DNA from: Acidobacteriota bacterium
Lineage (GTDB): Bacteria; Acidobacteriota; Terriglobia; Bryobacterales; Bryobacteraceae
NCBI GenBank assembly: GCA_947470805.1
Contig: CANIVU010000009.1
Location: forward strand, 62,001 to 126,000
DNA length: 64,000 bases
Direction of reading: 5' to 3'
Part shown: piece by piece, positions 32,375 through 42,837 of the stretch
How positions within the stretch are numbered: the stretch's first letter is position 1
Layout: each line of letters starts with the position of its first letter
Position numbers and translations under genes: made by a program
Notes under the pieces: model-generated
Databases searched by the model: none
Told to the model about the DNA's origin: nothing
Seen by the model: the letters and a program-made list of their open reading frames with translations, nothing else

Positions 32375-34942
32375 TCACTCGTCGCGCAAAATTTCAAGCG
32401 GCTTCTGGTCGAGAATTCGATAGCTCGCGCCCCACCCGGCCAGCATCGCAATCAGGGCGCTGCCGAAGATCGCAATCCCGTTCGGCGCCCAGTCAAACTG
32501 GAACTTCGCGTCCAACAGCCGCGTCAACAAAACGTTCGTGAACGCCACCGCCAACAGGCTCCCCATCACGCCCGCCACCAACCCCAACAACAAAAACTCC
32601 ACCGAGAAAATCGCCGCCACCTTCGCCCGCGTCGCGCCCAGCGTCTTCAAAATCACAACCTCGCGCACGCGCCGCATCCGGCTCCCCGCAATGCTCGAAG
32701 CCAGAATAATCACCCCGGCCAGAATCGCGAACGCCGAGATAAACCGCACGACGAGAGCCACTTGGTCGATCACCTCCTGCACCCTGTCCAGCACGTCGCT
32801 CAAGTTAATCACCGTGATCGCCGGGAACTTATCGAACGACACTTTCTGCAACTGCGAAATCTGCGCCGCCTTCACGCGAATCGCCCCAAAATACAGCATC
32901 GGCACGCTATCCAGCGCCCCCGGCGAAAAAACGAACTCCGCGCCCGCCCCCGGCCGCACGCTCTCGTTGCGATGAATCGCCGCCACCCGCGCATAGATCC
33001 GCCGGCCCGACAGTTCCCACTCCGTCAACGCCCCCACCCGCAAATTCAAAATCTTCGCCGGCTCAGCCAGCACCGAAACCTCCGGCTCCTTCGGCGTCCC
33101 GTCCTTCCACCACTTGCCCTCCACCACCTGCGTCTGTGGCGGCATCTCGCGCGACCACGTCACCGTTCGCGCCCGCAGAAACCGTTTCGCCGGGCCCGTC
33201 AAATTCGTCTCGCTCTGCGCCACATTGTCGATCGATTTCAGCCGCCCGCCCGCCGTGGCGTTAATGACAACATCGCCCTCCACCCCCGGCGCCGTCTTCA
33301 AAAACGCCGTCACCGGATCACGGTCCGCCGTCGTAATGTTGATCAGAAAAACGTTCGGCATCCCCGGCGGCGCGCTGGCCGAAATCTGCCCCAGAATCGA
33401 ACTCTGCAGCAGGTAAATCGTCAACGTAAACATCACGCCCAAACTGAACGCCACCAGCACCGCCTCCGCCCGGTTGCCCGGCCGGTACAGGTTCGCCAGC
33501 CCATGCCGCGCCAGCGCCGGCAGCCGCAAACCCGGTACCTTCACCACCCATCGCAAGACCCGCAACAGCACCCACGACAAACCTGCCAGTAGCACCAACG
33601 CACCAATCAGTCCGCCCACAAACCACCCGCCCACGCGCGCCGCGTCCCGCCAGTTCGCATCGATCAGGAACGACGCCATCCCAGCCAATCCCAAACAAAT
33701 CAACAAACCAGCGCCGAGCGACGCCCGCTGCTCCACCCACCACTCGCCCCACGATTTCGGCACGCCTTCCATATCCCGCCGGAAGATCAGAATCGGCTTA
33801 ATCTGCCGGATTTCCAATAGCGGCGGCAACACGAACAGCAGCGTCGACAGCAGCGACAACCCCAGCCCCTCCGCAATCGAAACCCATTCAAACTCCACAT
33901 TCGGCGCAATCGGGAAGAAATTCCGAATCAGAATCGGAAACGCCTTCTGCACCCCCGCGCCCAGCACCAGCCCCACCGCCCCGCCGGCCAGCGCCAGCAG
34001 CACCGCCTGCAGCAAATAGATCTGCAAAATCTGCGACGATCGCCCGCCCAACGACTTCATCACCGCAATCGCGTCCATCTTCTGTTGCAGGTGCGATTGC
34101 ATCGCCATCGCCACGCCCAGCGCTCCCACAACCAGCGCAATCAAACTCACCAAACTCAAAAATGTCGTCGCATTATTCAGCCCCCGCGTAATCAGCGGAT
34201 GCGTCTCGCGATAATCGGCAATCACCGCGTCCGGAAACACGCCCACCAGCTCCTTGCGCGCCGTCAAAATCATCGCGTCCGCCTGCCCCGAAGGGAACTT
34301 GAAAAGGAACCGCTGCGAACTCCGGCTGCCCTCTTGCAGCAACCCCGCGCGCTCCAGATTGGCGCGCGTCAACATCACCCGCGGCCCCACGTTCACCGAA
34401 CCCGACATCCGATCCGGCTCGTAAGTCAGCACGCCGCGAATCGTAAACTCCGCCGTGCCCAACTTCACAACAGCGCCATCCTTCAACCCACTCCGCACCA
34501 GCAAATCTTCCGAAACCGCTACGCTCGCCCCCTCCAGCGCCGCCGGCAACGGCCCGCCGCCAGCCAAGTCCACATGCCCATAAAACGGATACTTCGCCGG
34601 GTCCACCGCCTTCACCGCCACCAGGATCGGGGCTGCCAACTGTGGTGCGCTCAACATGGAAACGGTCTCGGTAATCCAAGTCCGGCCAATCGCCCGTTCG
34701 GTGAACGTGTCAAACACCCGCTGCTGCGCCGGCGTCGGCAACTCGAAAACCCGAACGCTCAAATCCGCCGCCATCAGCGTCCGCGCGTCTTTCAACAGCA
34801 TCCCGCGGAACGCCCGCGAGAACCCGCGCACGCCCGTCAGCGAGCCTACGCCCACCGCCACCGCCAGCACCACAAACGCGAATTTCGCAGCCGCCGTGCG
34901 CGAATCGCGCCAGGCCAATCGGAGCGCGGTCTTAGCTCTCAT
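32375..34942 (-). CDS. ybbP: FtsX-like ABC transporter permease (YbbP-type)
   Basis: An 855-residue permease with two FtsX-like halves: an N-terminal helix (AAAKFAFVVLAVAVGVGS) and periplasmic region, a first three-helix bundle near residues 255-400, further helices near 415-510, and the last bundle after residue 725 (FISAFAILAGVIILASSIAG, then EILRDE at the C-terminus). This is the layout of E. coli YbbP, the permease next to tesA. ATG 34942 overlaps the ATPase stop by 11 nt; a TTG at 34951 is an alternative. With the YbbA-like ATPase it probably forms a MacB-type mechanotransmission complex acting on lipids or lipoproteins in the periplasm; the substrate is not established. Confidence 0.9.
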   Translation of the reverse strand: MRAKTALRLAWRDSRTAAAKFAFVVLAVAVGVGSLTGVRGFSRAFRGMLLKDARTLMAADLSVRVFELPTPAQQRVFDTFTERAIGRTWITETVSMLSAPQLAAPILVAVKAVDPAKYPFYGHVDLAGGGPLPAALEGASVAVSEDLLVRSGLKDGAVVKLGTAEFTIRGVLTYEPDRMSGSVNVGPRVMLTRANLERAGLLQEGSRSSQRFLFKFPSGQADAMILTARKELVGVFPDAVIADYRETHPLITRGLNNATTFLSLVSLIALVVGALGVAMAMQSHLQQKMDAIAVMKSLGGRSSQILQIYLLQAVLLALAGGAVGLVLGAGVQKAFPILIRNFFPIAPNVEFEWVSIAEGLGLSLLSTLLFVLPPLLEIRQIKPILIFRRDMEGVPKSWGEWWVEQRASLGAGLLICLGLAGMASFLIDANWRDAARVGGWFVGGLIGALVLLAGLSWVLLRVLRWVVKVPGLRLPALARHGLANLYRPGNRAEAVLVAFSLGVMFTLTIYLLQSSILGQISASAPPGMPNVFLINITTADRDPVTAFLKTAPGVEGDVVINATAGGRLKSIDNVAQSETNLTGPAKRFLRARTVTWSREMPPQTQVVEGKWWKDGTPKEPEVSVLAEPAKILNLRVGALTEWELSGRRIYARVAAIHRNESVRPGAGAEFVFSPGALDSVPMLYFGAIRVKAAQISQLQKVSFDKFPAITVINLSDVLDRVQEVIDQVALVVRFISAFAILAGVIILASSIAGSRMRRVREVVILKTLGATRAKVAAIFSVEFLLLGLVAGVMGSLLAVAFTNVLLTRLLDAKFQFDWAPNGIAIFGSALIAMLAGWGASYRILDQKPLEILRDE

Positions 34943-35627
34943 CGCTGACAATCACCCCATCGCGCATGTGAATTCGCCGGTCCGCCCGCGCCGCCAGTTG
35001 CGGATCGTGCGTCACCAGCACCAGCGTCGTGCCCTCTTTCCGGTTCATGTTCAACAGCAGTTCCAACACGTGCGCGCCGTTGGCCGTATCCAGGTTCCCC
35101 GTCGGCTCATCGGCCATCAGGATCGGCGGCGCCAGCATGAACGCCCGCGCCAGCGCCACGCGCTGCTGCTCTCCGCCGGAAAGCTGCACCGGGTAGTGGT
35201 CCCGCCGGTCCGCCAGTCCCACCTCGTTCAGCAGCGTCCGCGCCCGCTCCCCCACGCTCCCCGCCGTCCCCGCCAGCTCCGCCGGCAGCAACACGTTCTC
35301 CTCCGCCGTCAGCGTCGGAATCAGCTGGTAGGACTGAAACACGAACCCCAACTTCCGCGCGCGCAACAGCGCCAGCGAGTCTTCATTCAGCCCCGTAATC
35401 TCTTCCCCATCCAGCTGAATGGACCCCCGGCTCACCGTGTCCAACCCCGCCAGCAGCCCCAGAAGGGTGCTCTTCCCAGAGCCCGACGCGCCCATAATGG
35501 CAACGAACTGCCCCTGCGGAACATCAAAATCAATGCCGCGCAAAATGTCCACCGTGTGCGTCGCGGTGGCGATAGATTTGTGCAGTTCGCGAACGCGGAC
35601 CGCCGGGTGTAGTACAGGGTTTGCCAT
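34932..35627 (-). CDS. ybbA: ABC transporter ATP-binding protein (YbbA/LolD-type)
   Basis: A 231-residue ATPase with Walker A GASGSGKST (about residues 45-53), Q-loop FVFQSYQLIP, signature LSGGEQQR, Walker B ILMADEPTGNLD and H-loop VTHD. It is of the MacB/LolD/YbbA class that pairs with FtsX-like permeases. It directly precedes the permease gene with an 11-nt overlap and is divergent from the TesA-like gene only 13 bp away. The same three-gene arrangement (ybbA-ybbP divergent from tesA) is conserved in enterobacteria, which supports the assignment. Confidence 0.93.
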   Translation of the reverse strand: MANPVLHPAVRVRELHKSIATATHTVDILRGIDFDVPQGQFVAIMGASGSGKSTLLGLLAGLDTVSRGSIQLDGEEITGLNEDSLALLRARKLGFVFQSYQLIPTLTAEENVLLPAELAGTAGSVGERARTLLNEVGLADRRDHYPVQLSGGEQQRVALARAFMLAPPILMADEPTGNLDTANGAHVLELLLNMNRKEGTTLVLVTHDPQLAARADRRIHMRDGVIVSDES

Positions 35628-35640
35628 AGGATGGAGTTAG

Positions 35641-36306
35641 GTGAAGAGACTACTTTTCAGTTTGATGCTTTTCGTGGCCGCTTGCGGTACAAAGAGTGAG
35701 CCCGCCCCGCCCCCGCGTGTCGAACCGCTCCCCATGCCCACCGCCACGGCCGATCCCCGCCCCGTCATCGTGGCCTTCGGCGACAGCCTCTCGGCCGGCT
35801 ACGGCGCCGAAGACGGCATGTCGTACCCCGACTTCCTGCAAAAGGAAATCGACGCCGCCGGCCTCAAATACCGCGTCGTCAACCAGGGCATCAGTGGCGA
35901 CACCACCAGCGGCGGCCTCGCCCGCGTCGACCAAGCCACGTCCCTCAAGCCCTATCTGGTCATCCTCGAACTCGGTGGCAACGACGGCTTGCGCGGCCTC
36001 CCGCTCACCGTCACCCGCGAGAATCTGGACAAAATGGTGGCCGCCTTCAAGGAATCCGGCGCCAAAGTGATGATCGCCGGCATGACGCTCCCCCGCAACT
36101 ACGGCCCGGATTACGTCAAGGAGTTCGAGCAGATCTACCCCATGCTCGAAAAGAAACACAAGATCACGCGCATGAAGTTCCTCCTCGAAGGCGTGGCCAT
36201 GCACGCCGACCTCATGCAGCAGGACCAAATCCATCCCACCGCCGCCGGGAACAAGATCGTCGCCCGCAACGTATATCAAGTGATCGCACCGTTACTCAAA
36301 AAATAG
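35641..36306 (+). CDS. tesA: SGNH esterase/lysophospholipase, TesA-like lipoprotein
   Basis: A 221-residue SGNH hydrolase. Block I is [10 protein letters not shown] with the nucleophile Ser, followed by GISGDT (Gly), GGND (Asn) and DQIHPT (Asp and His). Unlike enterobacterial TesA, the N-terminus [16 protein letters not shown] has a lipobox, so it should be a membrane-anchored lipoprotein with a proline-rich linker. The start is GTG 35641 with GGAG four bases before it. It likely cleaves acyl esters, thioesters or lysophospholipids in the periplasm. It is divergent from the ABC pair and 2 nt ahead of the YbjQ-type gene. Confidence 0.92.
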   Translation: MKRLLFSLMLFVAACGTKSEPAPPPRVEPLPMPTATADPRPVIVAFGDSLSAGYGAEDGMSYPDFLQKEIDAAGLKYRVVNQGISGDTTSGGLARVDQATSLKPYLVILELGGNDGLRGLPLTVTRENLDKMVAAFKESGAKVMIAGMTLPRNYGPDYVKEFEQIYPMLEKKHKITRMKFLLEGVAMHADLMQQDQIHPTAAGNKIVARNVYQVIAPLLKK

Positions 36307-36308
36307 CC

Positions 36309-36632
36309 ATGCTACTAACCACCACATCCCACGTCGAAGGCAGCCAGATTCAGTACCTCGGCGTCGTCAGCGGCGAAGCCATCCTCGGCGCCAACATCTT
36401 CAAGGACTTCTTCGCCGGCATCCGCGACATCGTCGGCGGCCGCTCCGCCGCTTACGAAGGCGAACTCCGCAAGGCCAAGGACATCGCCATGTCCGAAATG
36501 CAGCAGCAGGCCGCGCAATTGGGTGCCAACGCCGTCATCGGCATCGATATCGACTACGAAACCATCCAAATCGGCAACGGCGGCGGCATGATGATGGTCA
36601 GCGCCTCCGGCACCGCCGTCATTCTGCGCTAA
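36309..36632 (+). CDS. ybjQ: YbjQ-family (UPF0145) protein
   Basis: A 107-residue protein matching the YbjQ/UPF0145 family: [20 protein letters not shown] at the start, then [20 protein letters not shown], the [20 protein letters not shown] helix-strand pair and a C-terminal [11 protein letters not shown]. The family forms small pentameric domains sometimes called heavy-metal-binding, though a function is not firmly known. It begins two bases after the TesA-like gene and is probably in the same transcript. Its end overlaps the convergent 36619 gene by 14 nt. Confidence 0.92.
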   Translation: MLLTTTSHVEGSQIQYLGVVSGEAILGANIFKDFFAGIRDIVGGRSAAYEGELRKAKDIAMSEMQQQAAQLGANAVIGIDIDYETIQIGNGGGMMMVSASGTAVILR

Positions 36633-37188
36633 ACCGGAACCGCACGGCGTCCCAAACATACGCCGCGCGGGTTCGTCTTTCGCCCGGTTGCCGGACCGAT
36701 TCCACCGTCACCCTTCCCAACGCAAACGCAACCCGCGCCGCCGTGGAATACACATCCCCACTCGGGTGCTCCATCGCCGTCTCCTGCTCGGTAACCGTGA
36801 ACACCGGCGCCATCCGCCCCTCCCGCATTCGCCAAATCTCCAACACAGTCCGCGAATCCTCCGTCCCCCCGCTCCGCGTCCGCACAACCAAATCCTGAAC
36901 GCCAACGTCGACCGTCTCCCGCAACTCCAACAACCGCTCCCCATCGGCCTTCACAAAATTCCACCATGTATTAAACCGCCCCACCTCCCGCCACCCGCCC
37001 CCGGCAGAATCCAAAACCACTGCAAACGCCCCCGCCCCCTCCCGTTCAAACCGAACGACCGCCTCCAACTCCGCGTCCGAGTCCAACTGCACCCGCTCCA
37101 CCCGCACGCCCACAGCCCCGTCCCGCCGAAGCTGCTCCACGAAAGCCTCCGGACTCACCACCACCACCGCCAATAAGAATAGAACCAT
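36619..37188 (-). CDS. Hypothetical secreted protein
   Basis: A 189-residue protein starting [20 protein letters not shown], an N-terminal hydrophobic leader. The rest alternates charged and aromatic strands ([59 protein letters not shown]), suggesting a mostly beta protein. I do not recognise a family. No lipobox, catalytic motif or metal site is apparent. It starts beside the dispersed repeat copy C, which occupies its upstream region. Confidence 0.65.
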   Translation of the reverse strand: MVLFLLAVVVVSPEAFVEQLRRDGAVGVRVERVQLDSDAELEAVVRFEREGAGAFAVVLDSAGGGWREVGRFNTWWNFVKADGERLLELRETVDVGVQDLVVRTRSGGTEDSRTVLEIWRMREGRMAPVFTVTEQETAMEHPSGDVYSTAARVAFALGRVTVESVRQPGERRTRAAYVWDAVRFRFSAE

Positions 37189-37190
37189 CA

Positions 37191-37328
37191 GATTTCCCCT
37201 GGAGCCGTGCTACCGGAAAACTCCCAAACCTCCGAATTCCCCGACCACCCCTCAGACTTCCCCCTCAGCTTCCCCTTGGTACCGGGTAACCAGGAAACCC
37301 CTCCTTTACGGAATTCCCCGATACCCCC
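37191..37328 (+). repeat. Dispersed intergenic repeat, copy C (two-unit composite)
   Basis: Type-1 unit begins GATTTCCCCTGGAGCCGTGC at 37191; type-2 unit begins CTTCCCCTTGGTACCGGGTA near 37269. The order is the same as in copy B (10308-10460) and the first unit matches copy A (5498). It lies between the starts of two divergent genes. The remainder of the 37189-37390 gap shows nothing else definite. Confidence 0.8.
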
Positions 37329-37390
37329 TACCAACAGCAAATGAAACGGGAACCTCTCCCAAGCACTCTAACAACACGGTAACCCGCTTT

Positions 37391-38092
37391 GTGAAAACGC
37401 CCGCCCTCCTCATCCTCCTAACCACCCTAGCCGCCCCCGCCCAGTCCCTCCGCGAGGTCACCGTCGCCCGGCCCGCCCCTCAAAACGCCAACATCGCCAT
37501 CGGCTTCCTCGGCGCCCTCGAACACTGGAACGACCCCAACCGCTCCGTCCGCAAACTCACCCTCCACCTCCGCCAACAAGGCTGGCAGGCCGAAAGCTTC
37601 TCCCACCGCAACCTCCACACCGCCAAAAAAGCCGTAATCCAAGCCCTCGACCGCAACCAAAACCACCACATCGACCCCGACGAAGCCGCCTCCGCCCGCA
37701 TCGTCATCTACGGCCAATCCATGGGCGGCGCCGCTACCGTCAAACTCGCCAACTATCTCAAATCAAAAGGCGTCCCCGTCCTCCTCACCGTCCAGGTCGA
37801 CAGCTTCGGCGCCCGCGACTCTCGCATCCCCCCCAACGTCCACGCCGCCGCCAATTTCTACCAAAAACACTGGTTCACCATCCGCGGCGAAGACAAAATC
37901 GAAGCCGCCGACCCCAAACGCACCCAAATATTGGGTAACTTTGAATACGAGTACCCGTTGTGGAACGTCCACACCTGGCCGGAGTCCTGGCCGCGCCGCC
38001 TCTTCGGCGGCGCCCATGCCCGCATGGAGGCCGACCCCGTTCTCTGGTCCCGGGTCGAAAAGCTGATACAGGAAGCAGGAACCGCGAAGTGA
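37391..38092 (+). CDS. Secreted alpha/beta-hydrolase-like protein
   Basis: A 233-residue protein starting at GTG 37391 (leader MKTPALLILLTTLAAPAQS). It has an IYGQSMGGAATVKLANYL segment (about residues 114-131), a GxSxG nucleophile elbow followed by the expected helix, and HTWPESWPRR with a possible His near the end. The preceding DRNQNHHIDPDEA looks like an acidic loop. It resembles small lipase-fold proteins but no family is certain. The stop codon overlaps the GTG of the LssY-domain gene, so they are translationally coupled and may act on related substrates. Confidence 0.75.
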   Translation: MKTPALLILLTTLAAPAQSLREVTVARPAPQNANIAIGFLGALEHWNDPNRSVRKLTLHLRQQGWQAESFSHRNLHTAKKAVIQALDRNQNHHIDPDEAASARIVIYGQSMGGAATVKLANYLKSKGVPVLLTVQVDSFGARDSRIPPNVHAAANFYQKHWFTIRGEDKIEAADPKRTQILGNFEYEYPLWNVHTWPESWPRRLFGGAHARMEADPVLWSRVEKLIQEAGTAK

Positions 38093-40076
38093 AACGACTG
38101 ATTGTGCTCGCCGCCCTGGCGCTCTCCGCCTGGTCCCAGACCGCCGACAAGCCCGTCGACATCGACGTCAACGCCGACAAAATCTGGACCGACACCGGCA
38201 TCGACGTCGCCCCCGGCGAATCCATCGCCATCGAAGCCACCGGCAAAATCAGCTACCAGGGCAAGGAAACCGGTCCCGACGGCCTCGTCCGCGGCTGGGC
38301 CGATCTCGTCAAAGTCTACCCGCTCAACGACGCCAAACGCGGCGCCCTCATCGGTCGCGTCGGTGACAACGCCGCCACCCGCCCCTTCCTCATCGGCGAC
38401 CGGACCGACCGCCAAATCGGCACCTCCGGCCGCCTCTTCCTCGGCATCAACCAGGGCTCCATGGACAAGGCCACGGGTATTTACAAAATCAAACTCACCC
38501 GCACCAAAGGCGCCACCACCGTTCGCGACGCCCAGACGATGCTCAAAGGCCTGACCAAACTCACTCAGGACCAAATCGACGGCGTCCCCAACCGCGTCGT
38601 CGACAAAGAAGGCCTCGCCGGCGACCGCACGAATTTCTTTATCATCGGCAGCGAGTTCCACGTCGTCTCCGCCCTCGAAAAAGCCGGCTGGGTCAAGGTC
38701 GATCGCTCCGTCAAAGACACCATCTTCCGCGGCATCCTGGCCAGCATGTCCAAACAGGCCTACGTCACCCTCCCCATGAGCGAACTCACCATGTTCGGAC
38801 GCGCTCAGGACTACGGCTGGGCCCAGGCCGACCCGCTCAAAGTCGTCGCCGCCCGCCATCACTTCCGCATCTGGAAAGCCCCCTTCACCGCCGGCGGCCG
38901 AACGGTATGGGTCGGCGCTGGCACCCACGACATCGGCTTCGATCGCGATCAGCGCAACGGCAAAATCACCCATAAAATCGACCCCGACACCGACGGCGAA
39001 CGCGAATACATCGGCAAAAGCCTCGAAGAAACCGGCGAAGTGCTCCAACTCGACTACATGACCCACAAGGAGCCCGTCAAGGAAGCCAAAACCGCCCACG
39101 GCGAAGCCTACCACTCCGACGGCCGCACCCTCATCATCTACCTCAAGCCCGACGAATCCGACAACTCTAAGCCCTTCTCCGACATCTTCTGCACCGTCCT
39201 CTCCAAGAACAACCCCGACGGCGACAAATGGGACGGCTGTGAAAACTACGTCGACGGCGGCGGCTCCACCAACGCCACCCTCCCCGCCCTCTCCAAGGAC
39301 TACCGCGTCCTCATCGTCCCCGGCTTCATGAGCTCCTGTTTCGCCGACAGCCCGGCCTTCAACGAAGGCCTCCCGGTTCTCCGCGACAAATACGGCCTCA
39401 ACGTCGAATACCTGCAGGTCCCCAACGACGGCTCCGACTCCAACTCCAAAATCATCGCCGACTTCCTCCGCGAAAAATCCAAGGGCGATCCCCGCAAGTG
39501 GATTCTCGTCGGCTACAGCAAAGGCACCCCGGATTTGCAGGAGGCCCTCGCCCGCAACCCCGAACTCCGTCCCCTCGCCGCCGCCTTCATCAGCGTAGCC
39601 GGCGCCTCCGGCGGATCGAATATTGCCGACGCCATTCCAGCCATGGTGGACAAGTACATGAACCAGTACAAGCTGAAGCCCACCTGCCAGGGCGACATGG
39701 CCCTCGGCTTCAAGTCCCTCAGCAAGATGGTGCGCGGCGCCTTCCTGGCCAACTACCCCACGCCCTTCGTCCCGACGTATTCCATCATCGCCGCTTCCGA
39801 CAAAAACACCACGTCGAAGGCCCTCCTCCAAACCTGGCAGCTGCTCCTGACCTACGACCCCTTCCAGGACGGCCAACTCACCCGCGCCGACGCCATCATC
39901 CCCGGCAGCATGTACCTCGGAATTGCGAAGGGCGACCATTTCGCGGTCGCCCTTCCCTTCGATAAATCGTCCGATAGCACCATCAAAACCGGCATGGACA
40001 AAACCCGGTACCCCCGCGGAGCCCTGATCGAAAGCCTGCTCCGCTACGTCACCGACGACCTGGCCAAGAAGAAGCG

Positions 40077-40080
<4 letters not shown>
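38089..40080 (+). CDS. Secreted fusion: LecA-like domain, LssY C-terminal domain, alpha/beta hydrolase
   Basis: A 663-residue protein (start GTG 38089, AGGA eight bases upstream) with leader [16 protein letters not shown]. Three parts can be seen. Residues about 20-140 resemble the PA-IL (LecA) galactose-binding fold ([17 protein letters not shown] to [11 protein letters not shown]). Residues about 160-345 match the LssY C-terminal domain ([73 protein letters not shown]). Residues about 405-663 look like an alpha/beta hydrolase ([22 protein letters not shown] with GxSx[11 protein letters not shown] with a candidate His). This suggests a carbohydrate-targeted surface hydrolase. Its end overlaps the convergent recA gene by 4 nt. 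Confidence 0.82.
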
Positions 40081-41205
<1,125 letters not shown>

Positions 41206-41213
<8 letters not shown>

Positions 41214-41248
41214 CTCTTCGCTTATCTTAAAGGCGAAGAGATGGCGAA
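41206..41248 (-). promoter_or_regulatory. 16-bp inverted repeat over the recA start, with promoter candidates
   Basis: TTCGCCATCTCTTCGC (41206-41221) and GCGAAGAGATGGCGAA (41233-41248) are perfect complements around an 11-nt loop; recA's ATG is within the first arm. On the minus strand TTGACT (41253-41248) and TAAGAT (41229-41224) are 18 bp apart and would give a nearly leaderless mRNA. A TATAAT at 41265-41260 would instead give a 40-nt leader that can fold the start codon and ribosome site into the stem. Confidence 0.75.
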
Positions 41249-41260
41249 GTCAACAGAAAA

Positions 41261-42778
41261 TTATAGCGAAGCCGTCAAAATCTGATTCACTGCTCGCAGT
41301 GCCGATTCCAACGCGCCTTGCATCCACGTCGGCGTCAGCGAAGCGTGCTCACCAGCCATGAAAATCCGCTTCTCCGGCGCAATCAAATCCGGATACAACG
41401 TCGTGTGCTGCCCGGCCGACATCCACGCGAACGCGCCGCACGTGTACGGATTGTTATCCCAGCTCCAGCTCACCGTCTGCCGGATCAGCCCCGGCTCGTT
41501 GATCTGCGGGTGAATCCGCGCCATCGATTCCATCGTCACCCGTTCCCGCTCTTCGTGGGTCAACGCCGCCAGCCGCCGCGCCGGTTGCCCCCAGGTATAA
41601 GAGGCCAGGAAAACTCCGGGGCCCTCGGAAACACCCGGCCGCCGAGCCGCCGCGTTATCGCTCGGGTAGTACGTGATCCCCGTCGGCAAGTCGGTATACG
41701 TGCCGCCGCCGTAGATCCCTTCGTCCATCTCCCAGAACCGGCGATTGGCCTGCATCAGTACCTTCGTCGACGAGTCATAAGTGATCTGCCGGATCGCCCG
41801 CATCTTAGCCGCCGAAAACGCCGGCGCTAGTTGCATCTTGCTCAACACACCCAGCGGCACCGTCACCAGCAGCACTTCGCCATCCGCCCGCTGCATCGGC
41901 CGCCCCGGCCCGTCCAGATAATAGGCCGTCGCGCCCGCCGAAGTCTGTTCAATCCGCATCACCTTGCAGCCCATCCGCGGCTTACTCCGCAAATTCGCCG
42001 CAAACGCCCGCGGCAACATGTCGGTGCCGCCGGCAATCTCGTCGAAATTCTTCGTCCAAACTTCCTCGTACTCTTCCCGCAGAATCCCCACAATGCCGCT
42101 CTGCAGCATCGTCTCGTACGCCCACGTGGCCGACAGCATCTCCATCGCTTCTGTCGATAACCCACCCAGCTTAAAAACTTCCTCCAACGCCAACCGGTCC
42201 ACGGCCTTCAACTTATCGGTCTTCAAAACCACATTCCGCAAATCCGCCAACTCATCCGGTCCCAGCGTGCCCAATACCTTCAACACGCTCCGGTCCCACA
42301 GATCGAACGGCGACGCCGACTTCTCATCGTCCGCCAGGTTGTAGTACTTATTAACCTGTGCTTCGTCCTTAATGCGGATCTTCTGCCCGCGCACATAGTA
42401 ATAAGCTTCCGGATTCGACTGCACAAAACTCCGCAGCGACAACCCGAACTGGTTCACATACTTCCGCGTCAGCGTATGATTCGCCGGAATGCGCATCGCG
42501 CCCAGCTCGCCATACTGCCCATTCTCAAACCGGTGCGTGCGGGCACGTCCTCCGACGTGACTCGTTTCTGCTTCCAGAATCGTCACCTCGTGCCCGCGCT
42601 GCTCCAGTTCGTAGGCGGCGCAAAGGCCGGCCAATCCGCCGCCGACAATCACAACTCGCAGCTTCTTCGCGCTCTGTGCCAAAGCCGGAACGGGCAACGC
42701 CGCCGCGGCTGCCGCGAAGCCAAAACGCCGCAGTAACTGTCGGCGGGAAAGGGTGTCTAAGTTCGTATAGTTGCGCAT
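41261..42778 (-). CDS. Tat-exported flavin monoamine/L-amino-acid oxidase
   Basis: A 505-residue FAD enzyme. Tat leader SRRQLLRRFGFAAAAAALP at residues 11-29 precedes the Rossmann motif VVIVGGGLAGLCAAYELEQRG (in part: VIVGGGLAGLCAAYELE) with the Glu of EVTILEAETS and the GG doublet VGGRARTHR. The C-terminal FAD motif is RIFMAGEHASLTPTWMQGAL. This is the amine oxidase (monoamine/L-amino acid oxidase) family; export suggests periplasmic deamination releasing hydrogen peroxide and ammonia. Substrate is unknown. It lies 47 bp upstream of recA on the same strand, so read-through into recA is possible. Confidence 0.9.
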   Translation of the reverse strand: MRNYTNLDTLSRRQLLRRFGFAAAAAALPVPALAQSAKKLRVVIVGGGLAGLCAAYELEQRGHEVTILEAETSHVGGRARTHRFENGQYGELGAMRIPANHTLTRKYVNQFGLSLRSFVQSNPEAYYYVRGQKIRIKDEAQVNKYYNLADDEKSASPFDLWDRSVLKVLGTLGPDELADLRNVVLKTDKLKAVDRLALEEVFKLGGLSTEAMEMLSATWAYETMLQSGIVGILREEYEEVWTKNFDEIAGGTDMLPRAFAANLRSKPRMGCKVMRIEQTSAGATAYYLDGPGRPMQRADGEVLLVTVPLGVLSKMQLAPAFSAAKMRAIRQITYDSSTKVLMQANRRFWEMDEGIYGGGTYTDLPTGITYYPSDNAAARRPGVSEGPGVFLASYTWGQPARRLAALTHEERERVTMESMARIHPQINEPGLIRQTVSWSWDNNPYTCGAFAWMSAGQHTTLYPDLIAPEKRIFMAGEHASLTPTWMQGALESALRAVNQILTASL

Positions 42779-42837
42779 AATCGCTCTCTCCCCTGTATGC
42801 GCAGGAGAAAAACGAAAATGCTCACGAAAAATACAAA

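Noticed and set aside
37858-39939. 693-codon minus-strand frame opposite the LssY-domain gene
   Set aside because: Composition is dominated by G, V, D, A and E as expected from the antisense of a high-GC gene; the plus strand has clear domains.
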